Positions 1 to 7,887 of a stretch of DNA of 39,541 bases are shown one piece after another (the first letter of the stretch is position 1; each line of letters opens with the position of its first letter). The stretch lies in assembly GCA_944389315.1 (NCBI GenBank), contig CALXLX010000030.1, forward strand, positions 1-39,541. The letters run 5' to 3'. The position numbers were made by a program, and so were the translations under genes. The stretch comes from an uncultured Opitutales bacterium (GTDB lineage Bacteria; Verrucomicrobiota; Verrucomicrobiia; Opitutales; Intestinicryptomonadaceae). The notes beneath the pieces were generated by a model, which saw only the letters and a program-made list of their open reading frames with translations, was not told the DNA's origin and did not search any database.

Positions 1-724
1 TGGTTGCCTTCTGCATGTCGTAATCTTGCGCCCCTATGTTGTAGCGCGCCAGCTCCCTCCTGAAGCCTTCAGTTCCTGCATGATCCTCTTTGGGCAGCCA
101 GCAGCACATGGCCGTAGCTCCGCGCGCTGCGTATATCAAGCCTACCGGCACGTCGAGGCTCTTGTATATGTCCTCCGCAAAATAAATGCCTACCGCGCTG
201 AAATTGGCGACGGAATCTGCTGTGCATTTAATCCACCTCGCGCCCTCGGGAGAATCCTCCTGCGGAACCTTCTTTATGGGAGAGGAACTTTGAGAGAAAT
301 AGCGTATGGGCGGATTTGTCGCGGCAAATTTCTTTATGTCCGCCAAAGTCGTGGTATTTGCGGCGCGCCACTCCATATTCGACTGGCCAGAGCATATCCA
401 CACCTCTCCCACGAGAACGCCGTTTATGCTCTTTTGTATATGCCCGTTCTCGAAGACATGCAATGAACGCTCGGCCTTAGAGGGCTCAAGGGCGTCCAAA
501 TACACCTCCCAATTGCCGTCGGAGTCCGCCGACGTCTTTGCGGAGAGCTTCTCCATCACAACTTCGACGTCCGCGCCCGGAGCGGCTTTGCCCCAGAATT
601 TTACTGGTTTGCCGCTTTGCAAAACCATGTCGTCCGAGAAAATCTTCGGCATGCTGATTTCGGCAAGGACGTAGTTGAATGCGGCGCATACGGCCGCCAC
701 TGCGAGAATGAATTTTTTTGCCAT
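1..724 (-). CDS. Sialate O-acetylesterase-like secreted esterase (5' part; C-terminus off the window)
   Basis: The minus-strand frame opens with ATG at 724-722 and stays open to the window edge (241 codons). Residues 1-21 form a signal peptide (MAKKF, then a hydrophobic stretch ending in VLA). The mature part begins with the family's usual N-terminal beta domain (IFSDDMVLQ, KPVKFWG). The SGNH-hydrolase block I follows as ICSGQSNMEW, whose Ser is the expected nucleophile, and then DVPVGLIYAARGAT. Members remove O-acetyl groups from sialic acids or act on acetylated plant and mucin glycans, so a periplasmic or extracellular role in glycan use is inferred. The catalytic Asp/His block lies beyond the edge and cannot be checked. 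The gene diverges from birA. Confidence 0.92.
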   Translation of the reverse strand, partial: MAKKFILAVAAVCAAFNYVLAEISMPKIFSDDMVLQSGKPVKFWGKAAPGADVEVVMEKLSAKTSADSDGNWEVYLDALEPSKAERSLHVFENGHIQKSINGVLVGEVWICSGQSNMEWRAANTTTLADIKKFAATNPPIRYFSQSSSPIKKVPQEDSPEGARWIKCTADSVANFSAVGIYFAEDIYKSLDVPVGLIYAARGATAMCCWLPKEDHAGTEGFRRELARYNIGAQDYDMQKAT

Positions 725-760
725 ATATTTTAGTATGTTGTATAATTCCAATGCCTTTGA

Positions 761-788
761 TTGATATGCTTTATTTTAATTCCGTCAA
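761..788 (-). promoter_or_regulatory. Possible promoter of the esterase gene
   Basis: Read on the minus strand, TTGACG (788-783), a 16-base spacer and TATCAA (766-761) lie upstream of the esterase ATG at 724. The -10 match is mediocre and other AT-rich hexamers are nearby, so this is a weak call. Confidence 0.35.
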
Positions 789-903
789 GAAAAAGGCGTT
801 GCGAATTTGAAAAGTGGAAGATCGGGGGCTCTGATGCCAAAGCGGGAAAATAAATGCTTTAAAAAATCGGAGTTTCGTGAAAGTATGTATTTTTTTATTG
901 CAT

Positions 904-1731
904 ATGCGCGACAATTCCCTGCTGAAAATAGAAAGTATTGCGGAGCATCTATGCCGGTTTGCGCCGGACCCCGCCACCGCCGCGTCTACGCGCATAATAA
1001 TAGAGGATTCTCTTTCAAGTACAAACACGACTCTTTCGGAGATGTCCAAAGACTCCAAAACGGCATTCCCGACGGCGCTCTTCGCCAGGAGGCAAACGGG
1101 CGGGATGGGGCGCCTCGGGCGCAAATGGCACGGGGGAAACGGCGTTTTGTGCGTTTCCGTGGCGGTGCGCTTCGTGGGGGATACAGCGGGGCTGGAGTCT
1201 TTCACCCCGCTTTGCGGGCTGGAGATATGTTCAGCTCTGACAGGCGCTTTCGGGGGAGGCTTCATGATAAAATGGCCGAACGACATCTATTTCGGCTCGC
1301 GCAAGCTCTCCGGAATGCTCGCCAACCTGATGGTGCGTTCTCCGTCCCAGGGGGGCGGATGCGTCGCGGTAATGGGGGTGGGCCTCAACTGTTCGAGGGA
1401 CTCTGTTCCCGGGGAAATAAGCGGCACAAGCGTGGATTTGCGCGAGGCGCTCGGTGGGGAGAGCCCGGATATGAATTTAGTCGGGGCGCTGGTCGTCGGC
1501 AGCGTGGAGCGGGCGGCGCGGCGCATAGAATGCGGGGAAACGAAAGATTTGAGGGAACGTTTTTCAAAATATGATTTCCTATATGGCAGGCAGGTGGAAG
1601 CTCTCGCGGGCGGCGTTGTGTTCACCGGGCGTGCTGGCGGCGTAAACGGCGTCGGCGAGCTTGTCTTAAACACTGCCGACGGCCGCGAGGTTTCTATATC
1701 AGCCGGGGAGGCTACATTGCTCAAGAAATGA
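904..1731 (+). CDS. birA: Biotin--[acetyl-CoA-carboxylase] ligase
   Basis: Attaches biotin, through biotinyl-AMP, to the lysine of biotin carboxyl carrier proteins. With the ATG at 904 the protein has 275 residues. The biotin/ATP loop is at about 62-75 (RRQTGGMGRLGRKW, a variant of GRGRxGRxW), followed by KWPNDI and a small C-terminal beta domain. There is no N-terminal helix-turn-helix, so this is a class I ligase without the repressor domain. A GTG at 877 is in frame, but it would lie too close to the upstream ATGCTTTAAA motif (854-863), which fits better with a start at 904. The stop overlaps the coaX ATG by four bases (ATGA), which implies translational coupling. Confidence 0.93.
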   Translation: MRDNSLLKIESIAEHLCRFAPDPATAASTRIIIEDSLSSTNTTLSEMSKDSKTAFPTALFARRQTGGMGRLGRKWHGGNGVLCVSVAVRFVGDTAGLESFTPLCGLEICSALTGAFGGGFMIKWPNDIYFGSRKLSGMLANLMVRSPSQGGGCVAVMGVGLNCSRDSVPGEISGTSVDLREALGGESPDMNLVGALVVGSVERAARRIECGETKDLRERFSKYDFLYGRQVEALAGGVVFTGRAGGVNGVGELVLNTADGREVSISAGEATLLKK

Positions 1732-2495
1732 AGATTCTTTGTGTAGACATGGGCAATACGCGCACACACTGCGCGGTTGTTGAGGATATGCGCGTGCTCG
1801 ATTCGTGGGACGTGTATACGAAAGACTTTCCGGATTCCCTCTCCCGCGGCGGGGTTCGCGCCCTCGGGGTGGACGGGTTGAGCTGGTGCTCGGTTGTGCC
1901 CAGCGGCGCGGCCCTGTTTCAGTGCCGGTTGGATTCGGATTTTTCTGATTTGGACGCCTACAGGCTGACTTTCGACACCTCCCCCATACCCATAGACTCC
2001 AAGAATCCGGCGCAGGTGGGGCAGGACAGGATAGCCGTTGCCGTCGGTGCAGGGGCGTTTTTCAAGCCTCCGTACATAATAGTGGACATGGGCACTGCCG
2101 TGACCATAGATTTGGTGGATTCGGGCGGGGTGTATTCGGGCGGGGCAATTGCGCCAGGGCTTTACGCCTTTACGGATTATTTGAACGAACGTGCCGCATT
2201 GCTGCCGCGCATAGACCCGGCGGAGGCGGACTATTCTTTAAGCGTGGGGAAGGATACCCGCGAGGCCATGCAAGTGGGGTGCGTAAAGGGTTTTTGCAGG
2301 CTTGTGGACGGCATAATATCTGACATAGAGGCGGATTATTTCCGCGGACAGTGCGCGCGGCCCAAGACGATTTTCACCGGGGGCAGCGTCGCGTTATTAC
2401 CCAAAAAATGGCTTGCAGAAAGGAAAGTAGAGTGCAATCTGGCCAACATAGGTCTTTTCATGGCCTTCAAATTTAACAAAGGAAATAGATTATGA
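1728..2495 (+). CDS. coaX: Type III pantothenate kinase
   Basis: Phosphorylates pantothenate in the first step of coenzyme A synthesis; type III enzymes are insensitive to CoA feedback and need a monovalent cation. The 255-residue length is typical. The ASKHA phosphate-1 motif is CVDMGNTRTH (Asp7), the substrate region is NPAQVGQDR (about 93-101), and the second phosphate motif is IVDMGTAVTIDLV (Asp120), followed by GGAIAPGL. The gene overlaps birA and the next gene by four bases each. The birA-coaX order is a common bacterial cofactor arrangement. Confidence 0.95.
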   Translation: MKILCVDMGNTRTHCAVVEDMRVLDSWDVYTKDFPDSLSRGGVRALGVDGLSWCSVVPSGAALFQCRLDSDFSDLDAYRLTFDTSPIPIDSKNPAQVGQDRIAVAVGAGAFFKPPYIIVDMGTAVTIDLVDSGGVYSGGAIAPGLYAFTDYLNERAALLPRIDPAEADYSLSVGKDTREAMQVGCVKGFCRLVDGIISDIEADYFRGQCARPKTIFTGGSVALLPKKWLAERKVECNLANIGLFMAFKFNKGNRL

Positions 2496-3688
2496 AAAAG
2501 ATATCCATATTGGTGTTTTCGGCGGCGGCGGCGCTTTCGGCGTTTGCGGCTTCCGCGGACTCCTCTGCTGCGCCGGCTCCGTCTCCGGAATTGCTCAAGA
2601 ACAAGGCCCTCTTTTCAAAGGTTGAGCTTTTTGACAATCCCATTGTATTTTCTAACGCCAAGGCCAATGCCGACGCCATAGCCGCGTACGAGGCCAACAA
2701 GGCGGGCTATTCGGACGGGGAGCTTCTCCCGGTGGCGCTGTGCTATATGAACAACGGCAATTTCAACGCCGCGGAGTCTCTTTTCGACATATATCTAAAA
2801 GCCAATCCAGACAATATTAGGGCAATGAAGGGAAAGGCGGCCGTTTGCCTGCTGCAGAACAAGCCGGATGCGGCCATAGAGATCTTCGGCAAAGTTTACG
2901 AAAAAGGCGACAAGGCCGCGTTGAAGACTTTGTGCCAGACTTTGGTTCTCACCGGCAAAGTGAACGATCTTTCAAAGTATATTAACGAGATAAAGGAGCT
3001 TTCCAAGACGGATTTGGACTACGCCCTCTTTGCGATGATATACGCCCTCCGCGACATGAACAAGACGGACGACGCCCTCATCTCCGAGATTCTCAAGGGT
3101 ATAGACGTCAAAACCGCGCTTCCGAAGGCTTCAGGCGCCACCTTGGAGAACATTCTGAAAGTTTATTCCATAAAGGCCGACTTGTTCCCCGCAAACACTC
3201 TTGTGATACCCGCGAGGGCCACCACCAACGTGTCTTTGTGGGTTCCGGCAAAGCTCATATACGAGAAGGCTCTTGCGGCCAATCCGAAAGACACTCTCGC
3301 TCTGAGGGGATACGCGCTTGTTCAGTACAGGACCGGCGACGTCGCCAAGGCCACGAGCCTTTTGCGCCAGGCTGTGGAGTTAGGCGACAAGGAGGCCGCC
3401 AGCGACGCGGCGGAGTTGTTCGTCCTTTCGAGCTCCGATCTTGTCTGGAAGGAGTTTTCCAAGGATTTCGCCACCGCCGCCATAAAGCCCCTCGTGAGGG
3501 CGGGCATGCTGCAGATTGCAGACCGCAAGGACAACGCGGACATCTTTTTCCTGGCTCTTTCGGGCGAGAATTCCGACACTCTTTTCAAGGACGCCAGCGT
3601 TCGCAAATTTACGGAGAAGCTTCTTGAGAAATTCGGGAAGGACGCGCGCGCCGCGGACGTCAAGAAGCGCCTGGACGCTACTAAGTAA
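2492..3688 (+). CDS. Secreted TPR-repeat protein of unknown role
   Basis: A 398-residue protein with a cleavable signal peptide (MKKISILVFSAAAALSAFAASA). Two regions look like tetratricopeptide helix pairs: about 70-150 (LPVALCYMNNGNFNAAESLFDIYLKANP is the clearest unit) and about 245-300 (YEKALAANPKDTLALRGYALVQYRTGDVAKA). The remainder is mostly helical. TPR proteins in the periplasm usually scaffold envelope complexes; the partner here is unknown. The ATG overlaps the coaX stop (ATGA), and the next gene begins directly after its stop, so it is co-translated with a cofactor operon to which it has no obvious functional link. Confidence 0.85.
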   Translation: MKKISILVFSAAAALSAFAASADSSAAPAPSPELLKNKALFSKVELFDNPIVFSNAKANADAIAAYEANKAGYSDGELLPVALCYMNNGNFNAAESLFDIYLKANPDNIRAMKGKAAVCLLQNKPDAAIEIFGKVYEKGDKAALKTLCQTLVLTGKVNDLSKYINEIKELSKTDLDYALFAMIYALRDMNKTDDALISEILKGIDVKTALPKASGATLENILKVYSIKADLFPANTLVIPARATTNVSLWVPAKLIYEKALAANPKDTLALRGYALVQYRTGDVAKATSLLRQAVELGDKEAASDAAELFVLSSSDLVWKEFSKDFATAAIKPLVRAGMLQIADRKDNADIFFLALSGENSDTLFKDASVRKFTEKLLEKFGKDARAADVKKRLDATK

Positions 3689-3928
3689 ATGGTTCAGCAG
3701 AAGAAAAAGAAGACAGACTACGCCGCCTTGAACAGCCCGTTCATGAGCATTCCGCATATGGACGTCAGGGCCGCGAGGGCTCTTTTGGATCTGAAATTTT
3801 CGGAGATATACGAGCTTCGCGGGCGTTCTCCCGAGACTCTCTTTGAGGACTTGAAGAAGATACGGCTCAATCCCGATGCAGACTTGGTCAAGTTCTTCGC
3901 GCTGGCGGTTGATTTTGCGGAGAAATAG
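3689..3928 (+). CDS. Cdd1-type helix-hairpin-helix protein
   Basis: A 79-residue protein that begins on the base after the preceding stop (TAA-ATG). After a basic N-terminus (MVQQKKKKTDY) it has the pattern of the Cdd1 (pathogenicity locus) family: a helix-hairpin-helix-like stretch IPHMDVRAARALLDL, then the EIYELRGRSPETLFEDL segment, and an end segment DLVKFFALAVDFAEK where family members have a cysteine-containing FRCAVY-like helix. Members are small and mostly uncharacterised; DNA binding is inferred from the fold only. The usual cysteines are missing here. Confidence 0.72.
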   Translation: MVQQKKKKTDYAALNSPFMSIPHMDVRAARALLDLKFSEIYELRGRSPETLFEDLKKIRLNPDADLVKFFALAVDFAEK

Positions 3929-3943
3929 CGGTCTGGAACTTTT

Positions 3944-4001
3944 CGCATGCTAAATTTTGAGGGGCGGTTTCTTTTTCAGGGAGCCGCCCTTGTAGCATGC
4001 G
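3944..4001 (+). other. Nested inverted repeat after the birA-coaX cluster
   Basis: Perfect 9-base arms CGCATGCTA (3944-3952) and TAGCATGCG (3993-4001) enclose a second pairing GGGCGG/CCGCCC, so the RNA could fold into one extended stem-loop. No U-tract follows on either strand, so it is not a standard intrinsic terminator. It lies between the Cdd1-type gene and the nuclease gene and could block 3' decay or bind a regulator. Confidence 0.6.
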
Positions 4002-4072
4002 CGGCATGCGCTTTGCGTCTGTGTCGGGCGCGCGCCTGGGGTGCGGAAATTGAAAGCCTGCGTTCAAACTAA

Positions 4073-4104
4073 TTGCTTGAAATATTTTCGGGGCCGCTTA
4101 GCTT
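4073..4104 (+). promoter_or_regulatory. Candidate short-leader promoter of the beta-CASP nuclease gene
   Basis: TTGCTTGAAA at 4073-4082 contains a -35-like TTGAAA (4077-4082). After 16 bases comes TAGCTT (4099-4104), nine bases before the ATG at 4114. If used, the transcript would start almost at the start codon. The same motif precedes metK, the gene at 21900 and the AsmA-like gene. Confidence 0.45.
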
Positions 4105-4113
4105 GAAGGGACC

Positions 4114-5466
4114 ATGCTTTATACGGACTTAAATACGGAAATCGACGTCGGGGCGAGCGCGCACCATGTTCGCTTCGGTCCGTTAAACGTGCTTGTGGAC
4201 TGCGGCATGCATCCGAAGCTCATGGGCTACGAGGCTTTGCCGAAGCTCGATATGCTCGGGCGGGGCACGCTGGACATTGTGGCGATCACCCATGCGCATC
4301 TGGACCATTGCGGGGCTTTGCCGCTCGTCGCGGAGGCGAACCCCAACGCGCATATTCTCGCGGGGGAGGGCTCTGGCGAGCTGATAGTAAGAATGCTCAG
4401 AAATTCGCGCTCCGTAATGGGCAAGCAGAAGGCCGAATACGGAATAAAGGAGTATCCGCTTTACGATTATTCCTCGATAGATTCGCTCTCGCGCAGAATA
4501 GAGACAATGACCAACTCCTACGAGCGCTCCTTCGGGGAGGACGGAGAACTCAAGATAAGCTTCTATCCGGCGGGGCATGTGTTCGGGGCTTCGGGCGTTT
4601 TGATGGAGCACAGGCAGCGCAAGGTGTTTTTCACGGGGGATATGTGCTTCCATTCCACCACGATGATACGCGGGGCTGATTTTCCAAAATGCAGGCTCGA
4701 CACCCTTGTGGTGGAGACTACGAGGGGCTCCTACGATAGGCCCGAAGGGCAGACCCGCCAGTCGGAGGCGAAGCGCTTTATGGAGAGCCTCGCCAAGATA
4801 ATTGCCGAAGGCGGGAGCGTGCTTGTACCGTGTTTTGCGCTCGGCAGAACGCAGGAGGTTTTCAATTTGATACACATAGCGAAGGCCTCCGGCATGATAG
4901 CGTGGGACTGCCCCGTCTATTCCTCCGGGCTGGGTTTGGATATAGCCGAGACTCTGGCGGAGACTACGAGAAAATACACGCAGTTCCACTTCGGCAAGAG
5001 CTGCCTTGAAGGGGTTGTGCCGCTTAGGGAGGAGATAATCCCCGGGCGCGATTTCGACAACAAGGGCATATATGTTCTCGGAAGCGGAATGATGACCCCG
5101 AATACCCCAAGCTATGCCGCGGCGGCGGCGCTGATAGAGCACAAGGCAAACGCGATATATTTTGTAGGATATGCGGATCCCGACACTCCGGCCGCGCGGC
5201 TTATATCCTGCCCCAAGAATGCGGATTTCGCATTTCCGGAGCTGTCATATGTTGGCAAGGCAAACTGCAGGGTCGCAAAGTTCGATTTAAGCTCCCACGC
5301 GGACAGAAGCGAGGTTCTAAGGTTTATTCTCGACAGGGACCCGCGCTGCGTGGTGCTCACGCACGGATCGTACGAATCGCGCGAATGGTTCATGTACGAG
5401 ATAATGGAAATATCCCCCAAAACCCAGGTGATAATACCCGAGCCCGGCGAGGAGATGGAGCTTTAA
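4114..5466 (+). CDS. MBL-fold beta-CASP nuclease (CPSF73/YSH1-like)
   Basis: A 450-residue metallo-beta-lactamase-fold protein with the beta-CASP insertion found in RNA-processing nucleases. The zinc signature is THAHLDHCG (His60, His62, Asp64, His65), followed by YPAGHVFGASG and FFTGDMCF (motif 3/4 region). The beta-CASP segment carries VPCFALGRTQEVFNLI. The late motifs SSHADRSEVLRFI and VLTHGSYESREWF supply the remaining ligands. Such proteins are predicted cytoplasmic RNA endo/exonucleases; bacterial members of this subgroup are less well studied than RNase J. No KH or C-terminal RNA-binding domain is present. It stands alone between a structured intergenic element and the convergent hemW. 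Confidence 0.9.
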   Translation: MLYTDLNTEIDVGASAHHVRFGPLNVLVDCGMHPKLMGYEALPKLDMLGRGTLDIVAITHAHLDHCGALPLVAEANPNAHILAGEGSGELIVRMLRNSRSVMGKQKAEYGIKEYPLYDYSSIDSLSRRIETMTNSYERSFGEDGELKISFYPAGHVFGASGVLMEHRQRKVFFTGDMCFHSTTMIRGADFPKCRLDTLVVETTRGSYDRPEGQTRQSEAKRFMESLAKIIAEGGSVLVPCFALGRTQEVFNLIHIAKASGMIAWDCPVYSSGLGLDIAETLAETTRKYTQFHFGKSCLEGVVPLREEIIPGRDFDNKGIYVLGSGMMTPNTPSYAAAAALIEHKANAIYFVGYADPDTPAARLISCPKNADFAFPELSYVGKANCRVAKFDLSSHADRSEVLRFILDRDPRCVVLTHGSYESREWFMYEIMEISPKTQVIIPEPGEEMEL

Positions 5467-5647
5467 CCTGTTGCTTCCAGGAGTTGGCAGATAAGCCTTT
5501 AGGCGAGGGGAAGCATGCCTGCGTTTATTTTGCGTTTTGAAATGCGCTCCGGCCGTTTCAGCCCTCGCCGTATGCTGGCTTTGCGGGGAGCTTTCATTCC
5601 CGGCATTCGGAAAATTTTTCTCCGCCAAAAAAATTCCTGCCGCGCTT

Positions 5648-6832
5648 TTACAAAAGCTCCACGGCTACGGCGTCGGCGTTCAGGCGGCCCTTTTCGGTAA
5701 GGCGCAGAATTTTTGAAATCTCGTATCCGCAGGGGTTGCGCAATGTGGATACCTCAAGAAAATTCTCGCGCTCCAATAGGGCGATTGAAGGGGCGTACCT
5801 TTCCGAATCTGCGCGGGGATAGCGCATCTTAAGCCGCATTAAGTCCACCCCGCCGCTGGTGCGCAGGCCGAATATCAGAGCGCTGGAGAACAGCTCGTCG
5901 TCGTCGAGGGGCACGACATCCTCGAACTTTCTCTCCGTGTGGCCCGCCTGCATGTCCGCCCACGCGTTTATGTCCGACGGGTTTTTAAACCTGCTTGCCC
6001 CCCATTGGGACGCCGCCGCCGGGCCGAACCCCAGCCACGAGCCCATCGCCCAGGTAATGCGGTTGTGCAGGCATTCGCAGCCGTCCTTTGCATAGTTGGA
6101 AATTTCGTACTGCCTGAAGCCGAGCTCGGGAAGCAGGCGCATGGCCAGGGTCATGAAGTCGGCCTCGCGCGACGCCTCGTCAGGCGTCTTGCCGCGGCCG
6201 GGACAGTTTGAGGTGCCGTTTTCAAACTCGAGGCAGTAGGCGCTTATGTGCGAGGCGCCTGTTCCCGCGGCGGCGAGTATGTCGGAGCGGAAGTCCTCGA
6301 GGGTCTGGCCGCCGACGCCGAAAATAAGGTCAACCGAGAACTTCTCAAACCCGACGGAAAGTATGTCGTCAACAGCCCTTGCGGCGGCCTCGGCGGGGTG
6401 GGGGCGCCCGAGGGCCGACAGCGTCTTTTTTGAAAAGCTCTGAATCCCGAGCGATATGCGGTTTACGCCAAGGCTCTTTAAAAGCGCGAGTTTAGACTTG
6501 TTTATGCTCGACGGGGCCACCTCCACCGTCCATTCCCTGAGGGGCTGCAGCCCTAATATCTCCGCCGCCCTTGCGAGTTTTGCCTCTGACAGCGCCGCAG
6601 GCGTGCCCCCGCCCCAGTAGACCGTGTCGAAAGGCCCTTGCAAGTCTCCGCGTTCGCGCCTGAAACGCGCTTCGGCCTCCAGGGCTTCAAGATATAAATC
6701 CACCGCTTCGTTTGTAGGGCGCAATTTGTAGAAGCGGCAATATCCGCACAGCCTCGCGCAAAACGGAACGTGCAAATATACGCTTTTCATGTCCGCAAGA
6801 GGCGGCAAAATCTTTTTATCTTTGTCTTGCAT
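5648..6832 (-). CDS. hemW: HemW-type radical SAM protein (haem chaperone / HemN-like)
   Basis: Residues 1-395 from ATG 6832. The radical SAM cluster motif is CARLCGYCRFYK (CX3CX2C), preceded by VYLHVPFC. GGGTP, SLGIQSFSKKTLSALGR and the FSVDLIFGVGGQT strand are typical of HemW, as is the C-terminal winged-helix-like HemN_C region with LGFGPAA. HemW proteins bind and transfer haem rather than oxidise coproporphyrinogen, although many are annotated as HemN. Alternative starts are TTG at 6868, which would overlap the divergent lipoprotein's 5' region, and ATG at 6790 just before the conserved VYLHVPFC; 6832 is a compromise. Confidence 0.88.
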   Translation of the reverse strand: MQDKDKKILPPLADMKSVYLHVPFCARLCGYCRFYKLRPTNEAVDLYLEALEAEARFRRERGDLQGPFDTVYWGGGTPAALSEAKLARAAEILGLQPLREWTVEVAPSSINKSKLALLKSLGVNRISLGIQSFSKKTLSALGRPHPAEAAARAVDDILSVGFEKFSVDLIFGVGGQTLEDFRSDILAAAGTGASHISAYCLEFENGTSNCPGRGKTPDEASREADFMTLAMRLLPELGFRQYEISNYAKDGCECLHNRITWAMGSWLGFGPAAASQWGASRFKNPSDINAWADMQAGHTERKFEDVVPLDDDELFSSALIFGLRTSGGVDLMRLKMRYPRADSERYAPSIALLERENFLEVSTLRNPCGYEISKILRLTEKGRLNADAVAVELL

Positions 6833-6882
6833 AGAAGGCCCAAAGGCGTATCTTGGAAATGCAAACACAAAACATAATATTT

Positions 6883-7866
6883 ATGAATATTGCAAAGATT
6901 TTTATCCTTTTCTCCTCGGTATTTGCCGTGCTTTTGCTTTCGGCCTGCCAGGGGCTGACAAATCTGACCCCTCAGAACATACCCGAAAACACCTCCCGCA
7001 CTTATACGCTAAGCTTCAGCGCGTATATAAACGACGGCTCGCTCGTTCCGGGGTCCATAAGCCCCTTCATAGTCATAGACGGCGAGACTATCCCAATGAG
7101 AACCGTCTCGGATCTGGAGGATAAGCGCGTGTTCGAGTACGACTATCAGATGCCTAAGGGCAGAAACCATGCGAAATACTACTTTGTCGTAAAGTACAAG
7201 GCGGACATGGGCAAAAACGGCATCATAGAAAAGGAAATCACGAGCCCGACAGTTTACGAGCTCAATGCGGTATCCCGCTATGTGGCAAACGTGCAGGCAG
7301 AGCGCGGGGTTGTAGGCTCCGAGGTGATGATACTCGGGAACGGGTTTGACACTCTCGACAAGGTCAGGCTCGGCGGAACTATGGCCGACACAAGGTTCGT
7401 ATCCCGCACGACGCTCGCCTTCATAGTGCCCCCGCTCGACTGCGGCAAGAATTACGATCTTGAAATAGTAAACAACGAGGGCTCCTCCATGTGGGTTAGC
7501 TCCTTCAGGGTAGATCCGTCGGAGATGGAGGTTTCACCGTCGGTATTCGTCGCCGACAGCGGAGATGTGGTCAATATGATTTTCAAGATAGGCTTCAACG
7601 CCCCCGAGGGCGGCTATCCCATAGAGGTGACCACCAATGTGCCCAGCAGCATAGTTATGCCGGAAGTCGTTGTGCCCGAGGGCGAGAGCTCCGTGGCGGT
7701 GCCCGTGCAGGCTGCCAAAGACGCGGCTGGCATGCTCTTTATAAACGCCAAGGGCTTTAAGGAGAAGACGGTTCCCGTGGAAATCTCCCCCTCGGCGGAG
7801 GAGGCGGCTAAGGAGCCCGCTCCCGCCCAGCCCGACGCTGCCGACGGCGCGAAAGAGAATAAATAG
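6883..7866 (+). CDS. IPT/TIG-domain lipoprotein
   Basis: The product begins with a lipoprotein signal ending in LLLSAC, with the lipidated Cys at 22 if translation starts at ATG 6883; the in-frame ATG at 6853 only adds polar residues ahead of the signal. A first beta-rich part (about 30-135) is followed by one IPT/TIG domain at about 135-215 (VVGSEVMILGNGFDTLDKVRLGG). A further beta region and a Pro/Ala/Glu-rich tail (EEAAKEPAPAQPDAADG) complete it. These Ig-like folds mediate carbohydrate or protein contacts on the cell surface. The true ligand is unknown. The gene diverges from hemW and opens the plus-strand cluster that runs to dprA. Confidence 0.85.
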   Translation: MNIAKIFILFSSVFAVLLLSACQGLTNLTPQNIPENTSRTYTLSFSAYINDGSLVPGSISPFIVIDGETIPMRTVSDLEDKRVFEYDYQMPKGRNHAKYYFVVKYKADMGKNGIIEKEITSPTVYELNAVSRYVANVQAERGVVGSEVMILGNGFDTLDKVRLGGTMADTRFVSRTTLAFIVPPLDCGKNYDLEIVNNEGSSMWVSSFRVDPSEMEVSPSVFVADSGDVVNMIFKIGFNAPEGGYPIEVTTNVPSSIVMPEVVVPEGESSVAVPVQAAKDAAGMLFINAKGFKEKTVPVEISPSAEEAAKEPAPAQPDAADGAKENK

Positions 7867-7887
7867 GCGTTTTTTGCCTGGCAATTT

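Noticed and set aside
807..1574. 255-residue plus-strand open frame overlapping birA
   Set aside because: The frame is Arg/Gly-rich without family motifs; birA in the other frame has clear motifs.
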